Source: Clostridiales bacterium
GTDB lineage: Bacteria; Bacillota; Clostridia; HGM11327
Length of the DNA stretch: 43,357 nt
Reading direction: 5' to 3'
NCBI GenBank assembly: GCA_015056475.1
Contig: SVGF01000004.1
Coordinates: forward strand, 1-43,357
Shown one piece after another: positions 7,855 to 18,648 of the stretch. How positions within the stretch are numbered: position 1 is the stretch's first letter; each line of letters starts with the position of its first letter. The position numbers and the translations under genes were made by a program. The notes beneath the pieces were generated by a model, which saw only the letters and a list, made by a program, of their open reading frames with translations, was not told the origin of the DNA and did not search any database.

Positions 7855-9765
7855 ATGATTACTGCAAAAGATTATGTAGAAGAGATATTAAGAGCAGGAT
7901 TTACTGCAAAATTCAACACAACGTCGGGCGAGATCGTGCTTGGCGATACAACGATTTGCGATAATGGAACAGATATAAACATCAGCCTTGCCAAGGATAA
8001 CGCAAAGCTTGACATCAAAGTGGTTTTTACAGAAAAATCAGCCATGGCATCGTTGACAGCGTTTACGGGTGACGATAATATTAAGTTTGTGCCCGAAAAC
8101 GGCATAGTATTTAACGTTTACGGACTTAAAAAGCCTGAAGGAATTAGACAGATAATAGTTCCTTACTCATGCTGTACACATACCGCATATTGCAATGATT
8201 ACGATAAGATGTTTGAAAAGACTCAGGCGTTCTTTGCAAAGTATGGTGATAAGCATTTTAATGCTATAACCATATGCGGTGAAAATTTTAAGACATGGTT
8301 CAGCGCAAACACAGTAAGAATGAGCACGGACTGCGAGTGCATCAGCACAATGACGGGCTCATTTGCAAGTGTGAGCGTGGCTGATGATCCGTTTGTGGCT
8401 ATCAAGCAAAACTATTTGGATGCAAGAGCACTTGGCGGCATTACTGCGCCGTTGAAGCACGAGCGTTCATCAACTATTGATAAGTTCAAGGGCCTCGGTT
8501 GGTGCACTTGGAATGCTTTTGAAGAAGACTATGACGAGAATAAAATATTTGAAAAGCTTGAAAAGCTCAAGGCGTTGAACGTCCCGATAGATTGGGTGTT
8601 ACTCGACGACGGTTGGCTTGTTCATGATGAGGACAAGAAGCTCCTCTCTTTGAAGATGGACAGCAAAAAATTCCCCCGCGGAATGAAGGCGTTTGTTGAT
8701 ACAGTAAAGAGTTACGGCGTTAAGCACGTAGGCTTGTGGCATACTATTGTAGGCTATTGGTACGGAATGGTTGAGGGAAGCGAGGCTCATCTTGAGCAGA
8801 AGGAAAATCTTATTCAGCTTGAAAACGGCATGATAGTACCCTCTCTCGATCCTGAAACGGGATACAAGTTCTGGGATGATTGGTACAGATACTTTGCCGA
8901 AAGTGGAATTGATTTTGTTAAGATCGACAGCCAGACGACCTATACACATCAGCTCAGAAACAGAGATAAGTCGGTGCGCGAGCTCATGCCCATTGTTTAC
9001 GGCTATATCGAAAAGGCTGCAAATAAATATTTTGACGGTGACATAATCAACTGTATGGGTATGGATATACTCAATACTCAGTCAAGACCGCACACTCTTA
9101 TTTCAAGAAACGGTGAGGACTTCTGGATAGATAGTATGCCTGCATCACAGTTTACGTATCTGATGGCTCAAAACGTTTACAATTCAATAAATCATGATCA
9201 GATGTACCATTGCGACTACGATATGTGGTGGTCAACTGACGTTACTGCAACTAAGGCAGGCGTTCTCCGTACTGTGAGCGGATCAATAAGCTACTTGAGT
9301 GATCCTCAGGAGGGCTTTGATGCTGACAAGATAATGCCCACTCTCGATGAAGACGGATCAGTTCTGATGGGTGATCACGCAGGTTATCCCACACTTGACT
9401 GTATGTACGAGGGTAACGGCACGGGCGTGCTTAAGGTATGGAATGAATACGGCAACAGCTACGGTATTGCGGCGTTCAATTCGTCCGAGGTGGATAGCGG
9501 GGACAATATCAGCCTTGACAATATCTCGGGAATTGACCTTGACAGAGATTACGTTTGCTATGAGTATTTTTCAAAGAGCTTTACAAGAATGGATAAGACA
9601 ACAAGAATTGAGTTTGAGCTTAAGCTTGATGACGTTATGGCATATTCACTCTACCCCATTGAATGTGATGAGGGCGGCGAATACATAATGCTCGGAAACA
9701 CTCAAAAATACACGGGATACGCTTCTAAATTCAAAAAGAAGACGTACCTTAGCGAAATATTCTGA
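7855..9765 (+). CDS. GH36 / raffinose-synthase-like alpha-galactosidase (copy 2)
   Basis: Same motifs as copy 1, plus INCMGMD. SD aggagg before ATG. Confidence 0.85.
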   Translation: MITAKDYVEEILRAGFTAKFNTTSGEIVLGDTTICDNGTDINISLAKDNAKLDIKVVFTEKSAMASLTAFTGDDNIKFVPENGIVFNVYGLKKPEGIRQIIVPYSCCTHTAYCNDYDKMFEKTQAFFAKYGDKHFNAITICGENFKTWFSANTVRMSTDCECISTMTGSFASVSVADDPFVAIKQNYLDARALGGITAPLKHERSSTIDKFKGLGWCTWNAFEEDYDENKIFEKLEKLKALNVPIDWVLLDDGWLVHDEDKKLLSLKMDSKKFPRGMKAFVDTVKSYGVKHVGLWHTIVGYWYGMVEGSEAHLEQKENLIQLENGMIVPSLDPETGYKFWDDWYRYFAESGIDFVKIDSQTTYTHQLRNRDKSVRELMPIVYGYIEKAANKYFDGDIINCMGMDILNTQSRPHTLISRNGEDFWIDSMPASQFTYLMAQNVYNSINHDQMYHCDYDMWWSTDVTATKAGVLRTVSGSISYLSDPQEGFDADKIMPTLDEDGSVLMGDHAGYPTLDCMYEGNGTGVLKVWNEYGNSYGIAAFNSSEVDSGDNISLDNISGIDLDRDYVCYEYFSKSFTRMDKTTRIEFELKLDDVMAYSLYPIECDEGGEYIMLGNTQKYTGYASKFKKKTYLSEIF

Positions 9766-9782
9766 TATAAAGGTAACAGGTT

Positions 9783-11702
9783 ATGATGAACGTCAGAAAT
9801 ATGATCGACGAAATTATAAGCGCGGGAATAACGGTAAGGCTCAACACTATAAAGGGTCAAAGAGTATATAACAGATTTGACGTTAAAAGAAGCGATGACG
9901 TTGTGTCTTTAAGTGTGACGGATTCAGGCTTTAAGGTGGTAGAGATAAGCTTTAAGCTTGACGGTGACACGGCTCTTATGTCATTTATGGCAACAACTCG
10001 CTGCGCTGACGGGGCAGCTCCCGGCTTTAAGGGTGAGCTTGGTGCTGAAATAGAGCTTTTGGGACTTGTTGATCCCGATGAGATGAGGTATTATTTCCAC
10101 GAATATACGTGCTGGACGCATAGTGCAACAACACGTAGCTTTGATTCCATCCACCCCAGAACACAGTCCGTGATCGCACGCTACGGTGATACTCATATGC
10201 ATATGCTTATGCTTTGCGGTGACAACTTCAAGGCTGTGCTTAACGGCAGAATAATAAACGTTATTCCGGGAACGGATAATATAAGACCTCTTGCGGGCGC
10301 AGTATTGTCAATTACCATGGCATCAGCGCCGTATACGGCAATAGCCGAGAATTTTAAGGGCGCAAGGCGCCTTGGCGGTATAAAAGTACCGTTGAAGGAG
10401 GAGAGAAAGCCTCTTTCACACAAATTTAACGGCTTTGGCTGGTGCACCTGGAACGTTTTTGAGCAGGATCTGAGCGCAGACGGTATTATAGCAAGGCTGT
10501 CGGAGTTCATAGAAAAGGGAATTCCCGTGGAATGGGTGCTTATTGACGACGGCTGGTTCGTTCACGAGAATGAAACTCTCAAATCGTTCTATGCAGATAA
10601 GATCAAATTTCCCAATGGACTGAAGGACGTAGTTGATAAAATAAAGGCGATGGGAGTAAAATACGTTGGCATATGGCATGCGTTTACTGCGTATTGGTAC
10701 GGTATCGTTGAGGGTAGCGAGCTTTATGAGGAACAGAAAGAAAACCTCACAAAGACTCCAAACGGCCTTTATATCCCTTCCATTGATCCTCAAAAAGGCT
10801 TTTGCTTCTGGGATAAGTGGCATGGATATCTTGAGGATTGCGGAATTGACTTTATAAAGGTTGACAATCAGAGCAATTTTGCAAATACAATGATAGGCTC
10901 GGGAATGTCAACGCGCGAGGCTGTATGGTTGAATCACCAAAACCTTGAACGCTCTGCCCAAAAGCATTTTGATTGCGATATTATCAACTGCATGGGAATG
11001 GATATGATAAACCTTTTCTCACGTCCGATGTCTTTGGCAACAAGAACGGGTGAGGATTTTTATCCCGTAGAAAGACCGCTTGATTCATTCACGTACCTAT
11101 TAAGAGAAAACGTGTATAATTCCGTTGTTCAGGACAATATGTGCCATTGCGACTACGATATGTGGTGGTCTAATCACGAAACTGCGCCGTATTGTGCAGT
11201 GTTGAGAGCCATAAGCGGTTCGGTAAATTACGTCAGTGACCCCGAGCCCGGTCCCAACAAGGAACTTATTATGGCAACTCTTGACGAGGACAACAGTAAC
11301 TTAAGATGCGATCATGCATCGTACCCCACCACGGATTGCTTGTACGAGGGCACGGGCCACACGTTGCTCAAGGTGTGGAACAAGAGCGGTGATTGCTTGG
11401 GTGCTGCGGCGTTCAACGTTGGTGACGAGAAGGATTCCGACAAGCTTTATATGTCAACCATTTTTGAGATAGATCCCGACAAGGAATATATTGCTTATGA
11501 ATATTTTGGCAAGAGGTTCCAAAGAGTAAATTATAATTCTGCTATAGATATTGAGCTTGATGTTGGGCAGAACGTTATATTCTCGTTCTATCCGATAGAA
11601 AAGGATGATGGTGGAGAATACGTAATGCTCGGCAATACAAATAAGCTTTTGGGTATTGCTTCAAAGTACAAGAAAAAGACATATCTTTGCGATATTCTTT
11701 GA
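9783..11702 (+). CDS. GH36 / raffinose-synthase-like alpha-galactosidase (copy 3)
   Basis: GFGWCTWNVFEQD, WVLIDDGW, DFIKVDNQ, INCMGMD and RTGEDFY motifs. Only 17 nt after copy 2. Confidence 0.85.
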   Translation: MMNVRNMIDEIISAGITVRLNTIKGQRVYNRFDVKRSDDVVSLSVTDSGFKVVEISFKLDGDTALMSFMATTRCADGAAPGFKGELGAEIELLGLVDPDEMRYYFHEYTCWTHSATTRSFDSIHPRTQSVIARYGDTHMHMLMLCGDNFKAVLNGRIINVIPGTDNIRPLAGAVLSITMASAPYTAIAENFKGARRLGGIKVPLKEERKPLSHKFNGFGWCTWNVFEQDLSADGIIARLSEFIEKGIPVEWVLIDDGWFVHENETLKSFYADKIKFPNGLKDVVDKIKAMGVKYVGIWHAFTAYWYGIVEGSELYEEQKENLTKTPNGLYIPSIDPQKGFCFWDKWHGYLEDCGIDFIKVDNQSNFANTMIGSGMSTREAVWLNHQNLERSAQKHFDCDIINCMGMDMINLFSRPMSLATRTGEDFYPVERPLDSFTYLLRENVYNSVVQDNMCHCDYDMWWSNHETAPYCAVLRAISGSVNYVSDPEPGPNKELIMATLDEDNSNLRCDHASYPTTDCLYEGTGHTLLKVWNKSGDCLGAAAFNVGDEKDSDKLYMSTIFEIDPDKEYIAYEYFGKRFQRVNYNSAIDIELDVGQNVIFSFYPIEKDDGGEYVMLGNTNKLLGIASKYKKKTYLCDIL

Positions 11703-11753
11703 TTAATAAAACACAAAAAGGATGAGAATCGAGTATTCTTGAGGAGGTAAACA

Positions 11754-12854
11754 ATGTTAAATTTAGGTGTTGTTGGTTGCGGAAACATAAGCAGTGTGTA
11801 TTTTGGTAACTTGACCGGCATGTTCAAGGGCAAGGTAAACGTATACGCTTGTGCCGATCTTGTGGAGTCAAAGGTAAAGGCTGCTGCAGAAAAGTACAAT
11901 ATTCCTCACATAATGACGTTTGAGGAAATGCTGGAGTGTGATGAGATTGACGTTATCCTCAACATTACAGAGCCTGTTAACCATTATTGGATAAACAAGG
12001 CTGCTATTCTTGCAGGAAAGCACGTTTATTGCGAAAAGCCCTTGTCCATTGAGTTCAGCTTGGGTAAGGAGCTTGTTGAGTTGGCAAAAGAAAAGGGTGT
12101 TTACCTTGGCGGTGCTCCCGATACGTTTATGGGCACGGGTATTCAGTCTTCAATAAGATACATTGAGGACGGCTTAATAGGTGAACCTTTAACAGCTACT
12201 GCTTTTATGGTAGGCGCAGGCCCTGACAGCTGGCATCCCAACCCTGCTTTCTTCTTTGAAAAGGGTGCAGGCCCGTTGCTTGATATGGGACCGTATTACA
12301 TGACCGCGCTGATAAACGTTTTTGGTGAGGCTGAAAGCGTTTGTGCATTCGGTATGGGTATAGGCAGAGAAAGAACGTTTACGTGTAAGGAGCAGTACGG
12401 CACAAAGCATATCAACGAGGTTGAAACTCACATTTCAGGTACTATCCGCTTTAAGAGCGGCGCTTTGGCTACAGTTATTATGAGCTTTGACATTCAGGCT
12501 TGCTCACCGCTGCCCGAGCTTGAAATTTTTGGTACAACAGGTACGTTAAGAATACCCGATCCCAATATGTTTGACGGCGAGGTTCATTGCTATACAAAAG
12601 CAAGCCGCGAATGGAAGAATTTGCCGAGAACGGGCAAATACAACACAAACTCCAGAAGCGTTGGTCTTGTGCAGATGATAAACGCGATCGAAACAGGAAA
12701 GCCCTTTGCTGCTAACTGCCAGCAGACACTCCACGTGCTTGAGATAATGGATGCACTCTTGAGAAGCTGCAGAGAAAACAGAGTAGTTGAGATCACAACA
12801 AGCTACAACAAGTCCGAGCTTTTGGACGTTGATCTTCCTGTTGGTGAGTTCTGA
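11754..12854 (+). CDS. Gfo/Idh/MocA family NAD(P)-dependent oxidoreductase
   Basis: N-terminal Rossmann motif GVVGCGNIS, AGKHVYCEKPLS motif. SD gaggagg. Confidence 0.93.
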   Translation: MLNLGVVGCGNISSVYFGNLTGMFKGKVNVYACADLVESKVKAAAEKYNIPHIMTFEEMLECDEIDVILNITEPVNHYWINKAAILAGKHVYCEKPLSIEFSLGKELVELAKEKGVYLGGAPDTFMGTGIQSSIRYIEDGLIGEPLTATAFMVGAGPDSWHPNPAFFFEKGAGPLLDMGPYYMTALINVFGEAESVCAFGMGIGRERTFTCKEQYGTKHINEVETHISGTIRFKSGALATVIMSFDIQACSPLPELEIFGTTGTLRIPDPNMFDGEVHCYTKASREWKNLPRTGKYNTNSRSVGLVQMINAIETGKPFAANCQQTLHVLEIMDALLRSCRENRVVEITTSYNKSELLDVDLPVGEF

Positions 12855-12884
12855 TAATAAAAGCTTTTATTAGGGAGAAAAACG

Positions 12885-14621
12885 ATTACAAAGCATGAAA
12901 ACGGTAATATAAGCATCAAGGGTGCGTCATACGATCTTCTTGTAAGAGGTCATATCATTGACGTTATTATTTGCGGAACGGCGTTTGCATCACTTGACGT
13001 AAGAACTGCTATCAATCAGACGAATGACGATCTTTCAGTTGAAAAGGATGCAGAGAGTGATATTCCGTCCATCGTTTCTGTGAACTCAAAGCAGGGCGAG
13101 GCGGAGATCGTATGGAAGAATACAAGCTCGCTCTGGGAAAAGGAGTACAAGCTTGTATGCTCATACGTACGCTTTAAGTTCTTTGTTAAGGTAAAGGGTA
13201 AGGGCAGAGTTGACAGCGTAAATTACTTCAGTGGCAATATGGCTGCAAAGAATTTTGGCAGTGGCTACGAATTCTCAAACGGATTCTATCCGAACAAGGC
13301 GTATAACGATTCAGAGCCCGAATATACGTTCAGAGCAGGAAAACCATGCCACCGATTAATAAGAACCAACGGACTTATGGTTCCGCCCATGTTCGTTTAT
13401 TCTTTCAGCTGCGAGGGCATCGGTGAAAGGCTTGCACTCGGCCTTGTGGCAGAGCGTGGAGAGCACAATTTCCATAATTTTGTGTATAACCTTTCTGAAT
13501 TGTTCGACGTCCACACAGGCTTCTATCTTTCAACAGATCAAGATGGTCACACGTACGTTGACGGAGAATGGACTGCGCCCTACATTATTGGCTATAGTGC
13601 CATTGACGACCTTAACGCTTGCCAAAAGTACAGCGATTATTATTTCTCATCGGGTATTGCAAAGCCTGTAAAGGTGGGCTCAAAACCCCGTTTTTGGTAC
13701 GGTCCGTTTATTTGCGGTTGGCTTCATCAGGGAATATATGCAGACAAGCAAGGCGCTTCATACGCATCGCTTTGTAAAAAATGGTTGTATGACGAGATGC
13801 TTGATATATGCGAGAAAAATGATCTTCATCCCAAGGCGATGGTTATTGACGATAAATGGATGAAGGCTTATTCCACATATGAGGTTGATCCCGAAAGATT
13901 CCCAAATTTCAGAGAGTACGTTGATGAGTGCAAGGCAAAGGGTGTTCATCCCATGCTTTGGTTTATGATGTGGTCCGCTGAGGGTTGGCCGGATGAGGAT
14001 ATGATAATCACGGACGATTACGACGACAAAGCTCTTGATCCGTCACATCCTCTTGTTATCGAAAACATCAAAAAATCAATCAGACGTATGCTTTCTTCAG
14101 AAGAAGATTGCTATGACTGTGACGGTATCAAGATGGACTATGCGTTTGTTAACCCCATGGGCAAGAATTTTAAGACATATTCGGGTAAGTACGGTGCGGA
14201 ATTATTGTACGACTACATGGAGCTTGTGTATAATACAGCACATGAGATAAAGCCTCACGCGCTCATCAATAACAGCGTTTGCCATCCGTATTTTGCGCAT
14301 ATCTGCGATCAGTCAAGACTTCACGATTATTTTAATACAAACCGAAGAAACTTAGAGGATCTCTCCTTGAGATCACAGCTTTTTGCGATAGCTGTTCCGG
14401 GTGCTTTGCAGGATACGGATAATGCGGGATTCATTACACGCAGGGATACTATGCGTTGGCAGTTGAATCAGCAGACGATCGGTGTGCCCGATCTTTATGC
14501 GCTGATTCCTTCTGCTACATTTGATTTTAATTCGGATGACCTTGGCGCAATAGCCCAGGTTTGGAATGAATATTCCGCTAAGATCGATGCTATGGTGGGA
14601 GAAGACGATCTTTGTAAGTAA
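12885..14621 (+). CDS. Alpha-galactosidase-like glycoside hydrolase (GH36/GH31-like barrel); start codon probably non-canonical (ACG 12882 or ATT 12885)
   Basis: Open frame runs from the stop at 12858 to 14621. WYGPFICGW, MVIDDKWM and DGIKMDYAF motifs. SD AGGGAG at 12872-12877. No in-frame ATG/GTG/TTG before GTG 13080. Confidence 0.75.
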   Translation: MTKHENGNISIKGASYDLLVRGHIIDVIICGTAFASLDVRTAINQTNDDLSVEKDAESDIPSIVSVNSKQGEAEIVWKNTSSLWEKEYKLVCSYVRFKFFVKVKGKGRVDSVNYFSGNMAAKNFGSGYEFSNGFYPNKAYNDSEPEYTFRAGKPCHRLIRTNGLMVPPMFVYSFSCEGIGERLALGLVAERGEHNFHNFVYNLSELFDVHTGFYLSTDQDGHTYVDGEWTAPYIIGYSAIDDLNACQKYSDYYFSSGIAKPVKVGSKPRFWYGPFICGWLHQGIYADKQGASYASLCKKWLYDEMLDICEKNDLHPKAMVIDDKWMKAYSTYEVDPERFPNFREYVDECKAKGVHPMLWFMMWSAEGWPDEDMIITDDYDDKALDPSHPLVIENIKKSIRRMLSSEEDCYDCDGIKMDYAFVNPMGKNFKTYSGKYGAELLYDYMELVYNTAHEIKPHALINNSVCHPYFAHICDQSRLHDYFNTNRRNLEDLSLRSQLFAIAVPGALQDTDNAGFITRRDTMRWQLNQQTIGVPDLYALIPSATFDFNSDDLGAIAQVWNEYSAKIDAMVGEDDLCK

Positions 14622-14640
14622 GATATGTTTCAAATAACAA

Positions 14641-14671
14641 AAAACGGTGTGATCATTGATCACACCGTTTT
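14641..14671. terminator. Bidirectional terminator between the convergent glycosidase and ftsH genes
   Basis: AAAACGGTGTGATC-att-GATCACACCGTTTT, perfect 14-bp stem with A/T-rich ends. Confidence 0.85.
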
Positions 14672-14685
14672 GTTATTCTGTTTGA

Positions 14686-16617
14686 TTATTCCTCAGCTGT
14701 GGGATCAACCTCAACTGTTTCGTCATTTTCAACCACTTCGGGAGCTTCCTTAAAGATATTGTCGAAATCCTCACCTGAAAGCTTTTCATTTTCAAGAAGC
14801 ATATTTGCAACCTGATTCAGCTTATCAAGATTATCCGTAAGGATCTTTGTAGCCTCGGCGTAGCACTTGTTGATAATGAGCTTAACTTCGTTATCGATGT
14901 CGGCCGCAGTAGCTTCACTGTAGGACTTCTGTGTTCCCAAGGAGCGTCCGATGAATATTTCGTGGTTATTGTCGGAGTAGCTTATAGGGCCGAGTGAGCT
15001 GTTCATACCGTACTCGGTAACCATAGCCTTTGCAATTCTTGTAGCCTGAACGATATCGTTTGATGCGCCTGTTGAAATATCGTGGAATATGATATCCTCG
15101 GCAATTCTGCCGCCCATCGCAACGCGGATCCTGTCTTCAAGCTCACTTCTTGTGATGTAGCTCTTATCATCCGTAGGAAGCTGGAGCGTGTAACCGCCTG
15201 CTCTGCCTCTGGGTACGATGGAGATCTCGTTTACGGGGTCAGCCTTGGGTGAGAACTTGGACACAACTGCGTGACCAGCCTCGTGGAATGCTGTAAGGCG
15301 TCTGTCGTTTTCAGTAACCTTGTGGCTCTTCTTTTCCGGTCCGATCTCAACGCGCTTGATAGCTTCTGTGATCTCAACCATTGCAATAGACTTCTTGTTG
15401 TTTCTTGCGGCGAGGATGGCAGCCTCGTTCATGATGTTTTCAATATCCGCGGGAGTAAATCCGGGAGTCATTCTTGCAAGCACACCGAGGTCGATCTCGT
15501 CTGCAAGGGGCTTGTTCTTGGAATGGATGCGGAATATCTTTTCTCTTGCGCCAACGTCGGGAGTGCCAACGTAAACGGTTCTGTCAAATCTGCCCGGTCT
15601 TGTGAGTGCGGGGTCAAGAATATCTGCTCTGTTTGTTGCGGCAATAACTATAAGACCTGAGTTTACCGTAAAGCCGTCCATCTCAACGAGGAGCTGGTTA
15701 AGCGTCTGCTCTCTTTCGTCGTGACCGCCGCCAAGGCCTGTACCCCTCTGACGACCAACTGCGTCGATCTCGTCGATAAAGATGATGCAGGGGAGAAGCT
15801 TTTTAGCCTGCTGGAAAAGATCTCTCACACGGGAAGCACCAACACCTACGAACATTTCAACAAAGTCTGAACCGCTTATGGAAAGGAAGGGCACACCTGC
15901 TTCGCCTGCAACAGCCTTTGCGATGTAGGTCTTACCTGTTCCGGGAGGGCCAACAAGGAGCACGCCCTTGGGGATTCTTGCGCCGAGAGCCTCAAACTTT
16001 GATCTGTCCTTAAGAAATTCAACTATCTCAATGAGCTCCTGCTTTTCTTCCTCGGCACCTGCAACGTCGGCAAACGTAACCTTTTTGTGAGCGCCGTCGT
16101 AACGGATAGCTCTGCTCTTGGAGAAGTTCATTGCCTTTGCATTGCCGCCTGCATCGCCCATCTGACGCTTTATGAACGACATTGAGATTATAACAACGAC
16201 GATCAAAAGCACGTAGGGGATGAGTGCTACCCACCATGGGTAGGAGGCCGGCTCAAGGGGCTTTAATTTGAACGAGAAATCGCTTGACGATATCTGCTCG
16301 GTTGAAACACCCTTCTTCTCGGCTGTGATCTTAATTACGTCCTCGTAAAAGATGTCAACCGATGGAATGGATGCGATAAAGTCATATTTGTCGGGGAAAC
16401 GGTCAAGAAATTTGGAATCCGTCTTAACGCCGTAAACGACTACTGTGCCGTCAACGGTTGCAATGGATGCGACCTCGTCATTCTTGATCATTTCGAGCAA
16501 TTCTGTGTAGGTCAATGGCTTATTGTTATTGCTTGAACCTGAAACAGAAAGTGAGAGTATAAGCACGAGTGCAACAAGTATTACTATAAAACCCGGCCCT
16601 TTAAGAAATTTTTTCAT
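14686..16617 (-). CDS. ftsH: ATP-dependent zinc metalloprotease FtsH
   Basis: Walker [24 protein letters not shown], zinc motif HEAGH, N-terminal TM segments. Confidence 0.98.
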   Translation of the reverse strand: MKKFLKGPGFIVILVALVLILSLSVSGSSNNNKPLTYTELLEMIKNDEVASIATVDGTVVVYGVKTDSKFLDRFPDKYDFIASIPSVDIFYEDVIKITAEKKGVSTEQISSSDFSFKLKPLEPASYPWWVALIPYVLLIVVVIISMSFIKRQMGDAGGNAKAMNFSKSRAIRYDGAHKKVTFADVAGAEEEKQELIEIVEFLKDRSKFEALGARIPKGVLLVGPPGTGKTYIAKAVAGEAGVPFLSISGSDFVEMFVGVGASRVRDLFQQAKKLLPCIIFIDEIDAVGRQRGTGLGGGHDEREQTLNQLLVEMDGFTVNSGLIVIAATNRADILDPALTRPGRFDRTVYVGTPDVGAREKIFRIHSKNKPLADEIDLGVLARMTPGFTPADIENIMNEAAILAARNNKKSIAMVEITEAIKRVEIGPEKKSHKVTENDRRLTAFHEAGHAVVSKFSPKADPVNEISIVPRGRAGGYTLQLPTDDKSYITRSELEDRIRVAMGGRIAEDIIFHDISTGASNDIVQATRIAKAMVTEYGMNSSLGPISYSDNNHEIFIGRSLGTQKSYSEATAADIDNEVKLIINKCYAEATKILTDNLDKLNQVANMLLENEKLSGEDFDNIFKEAPEVVENDETVEVDPTAEE

Positions 16618-16739
16618 TTTATGTTCCCGTAAGCATTAAGCTTACGCCTTTCTTTGATAATGATACGTATTGATTCTATGATAATATGATACCAAAACAA
16701 ATTGATATCTATATGAAGTCTAACTGAATTTTTATACAA

Positions 16740-17276
16740 TCATATAAGCTCGGGCTTAATAATAAGCACGTCCTTGAGATTGCGGTAATTCTCTGCATAG
16801 TCGAGCCCATAGCCGATTATGAATTCGTTAGGCACGTTAAAGCCGACGTAGTCAGCCTTTATGTCAATTTTTCTGCCTTCGGGCTTGTCTATAAGCGTTA
16901 CGATCTTTATGCTGTTGGGATTTCTTGCAGACAGATATTCCTTTAAGTAGGAAAGCGTAAGCCCGGAGTCGATTATATCCTCAACCAAAAGCACGTCGTA
17001 GCCTTCAATGCTTCTGTTGAGATCCTTTACTATTTTAACCACACCCGAGGTCTTTGTGGAAGCACCGTAGCTTGATACCACCATAAAGTCTATCTGAAGC
17101 ATAAGGTCGATCTCTCTTGAGAGGTCCGTCATAAAATAAACGCAACCGTTCAAAATGCCAACGAGCAAAAGCTTTTTGCCCTCGTAGTCCTTTGTGATCT
17201 GAGCACCGAGCTCACGCACTCTTTGTTGTATTTGCTCTCGGCTGATTATTACCTCGCCATATTTGTTTTCGCTCAT
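16740..17276 (-). CDS. hpt: Hypoxanthine phosphoribosyltransferase
   Basis: PRPP motif VLLVEDIIDSGLTLSYL; adjacent to tilS and ftsH as in many Firmicutes. Confidence 0.96.
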   Translation of the reverse strand: MSENKYGEVIISREQIQQRVRELGAQITKDYEGKKLLLVGILNGCVYFMTDLSREIDLMLQIDFMVVSSYGASTKTSGVVKIVKDLNRSIEGYDVLLVEDIIDSGLTLSYLKEYLSARNPNSIKIVTLIDKPEGRKIDIKADYVGFNVPNEFIIGYGLDYAENYRNLKDVLIIKPELI

Positions 17277-17277
17277 G

Positions 17278-18648
17278 CTAAACTCCTTTTTGCTCTGATT
17301 TGAGCTGTAATATTTTTCTTGTGTGTTCGGTTATTTTGAATTCGTCACTGATACAACATCCGCTGACCCATATTACCTTATTATTATAGACGAAAATCGG
17401 AATATTATTTCTCTGTGACAAAGGAATTTTTTTATCTATAAAAATATCCTTGACTTTTTTTGTGCCGTTCATACCAAAGGGTATCAACTTGTCCCCGTCG
17501 CGCCTGCTTCGGACGGTAATAGGCCCGTCAATGCTGTCAGCATCAACAAATACACAGTTTGCATCAGCCTTGCCCATTGCATCAACGTATTTTGCGCTTA
17601 CGGTGATGCTCGCCTCGGGGATAAATATCTCTTGCTCCGGCAAAAGCTCAAGTTCAAAGCCGTCCTGCAGTTTTGCGGAAGAAAACGTTACTCCGCCCTG
17701 CTCAAGAATAACGTTGCAGGTGCTGATCCTTGACGTTGCACCCGACTGTGATGCTCCAATCATATTGATACACGAGTCAACGTGCACCATGTGTACGTCC
17801 TTAAGAGGAAGACAAAGCCTTTCAAGCACCGCGCGGATGAGCCTTCTTTTAACTGCGATATGCTCAGCGTTGAATTGTGCTCGGTTTAGCGTTATTGATG
17901 AATCGGTATACCTTTGAGTGAGGCTTTTCAGCTTTTGTTTTGTGTAGCTGTCTATAAAATCATTATCGTCCGTGCAAAGCTCGTTAAGGCGCATCAAAGC
18001 ATCTTCAAACGATGGATTAAAGTTCTCCTTTATATAAGGAATAAGCCCGTGTCTTATTCTGTTTCTTGTGTAATCCGTTTCGGCGTTTGTTTTGTCCGTG
18101 CACCACGGAATGCCTTTTGAAATGAGATATTCCTCTATTTGCGCTCGTGTGGTCCTTATCAAGGGTCTTACGTATTTATCGCGCTTGGGCTTTATGCCGC
18201 AAAGCCCCGAAAGCCCACTTCCTCTTAAAATATTGTGGAGGAGAGTTTCGCAGTTGTCATTCAGATGATGAGCGGTAGCGATAACGTTTGCACCGTATTT
18301 TTTTGCAACCTCATCAAACAAAGAGTAACGCACCTTTCTGCCTGCTTCCTCGGACGTTAATCCTTCGCTTTTTGCTATCTCGCTGACGTTTATCTTAAAG
18401 CTTTCGCAAGGAATGCCTATCTTTTTGCAGTAGTCCTCAACAAATTTCTGGTCATTGTCTGCATCCTGACCTCTGAAGCAATGATTTAAGTGCACCGCAA
18501 TTACGGTGATATCCATATCGTTTTGTAATTCACACAGAATATCAAGCAAAGCCATTGAATCGGCACCGCCGGATACTCCAACCACTACCTTGTCGCCGTG
18601 CGAGAGCAATGCATATTTGTTGATGGTATCAAGTGCGCTTTTGAGCAT
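17278..18648 (-). CDS. tilS: tRNA(Ile)-lysidine synthase TilS
   Basis: VVGVSGGADSMALL P-loop-like motif, C-terminal TilS domain. SD ggagg upstream of ATG 18648; the supplied ORF start (18666) includes the SD. Confidence 0.95.
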   Translation of the reverse strand: MLKSALDTINKYALLSHGDKVVVGVSGGADSMALLDILCELQNDMDITVIAVHLNHCFRGQDADNDQKFVEDYCKKIGIPCESFKINVSEIAKSEGLTSEEAGRKVRYSLFDEVAKKYGANVIATAHHLNDNCETLLHNILRGSGLSGLCGIKPKRDKYVRPLIRTTRAQIEEYLISKGIPWCTDKTNAETDYTRNRIRHGLIPYIKENFNPSFEDALMRLNELCTDDNDFIDSYTKQKLKSLTQRYTDSSITLNRAQFNAEHIAVKRRLIRAVLERLCLPLKDVHMVHVDSCINMIGASQSGATSRISTCNVILEQGGVTFSSAKLQDGFELELLPEQEIFIPEASITVSAKYVDAMGKADANCVFVDADSIDGPITVRSRRDGDKLIPFGMNGTKKVKDIFIDKKIPLSQRNNIPIFVYNNKVIWVSGCCISDEFKITEHTRKILQLKSEQKGV

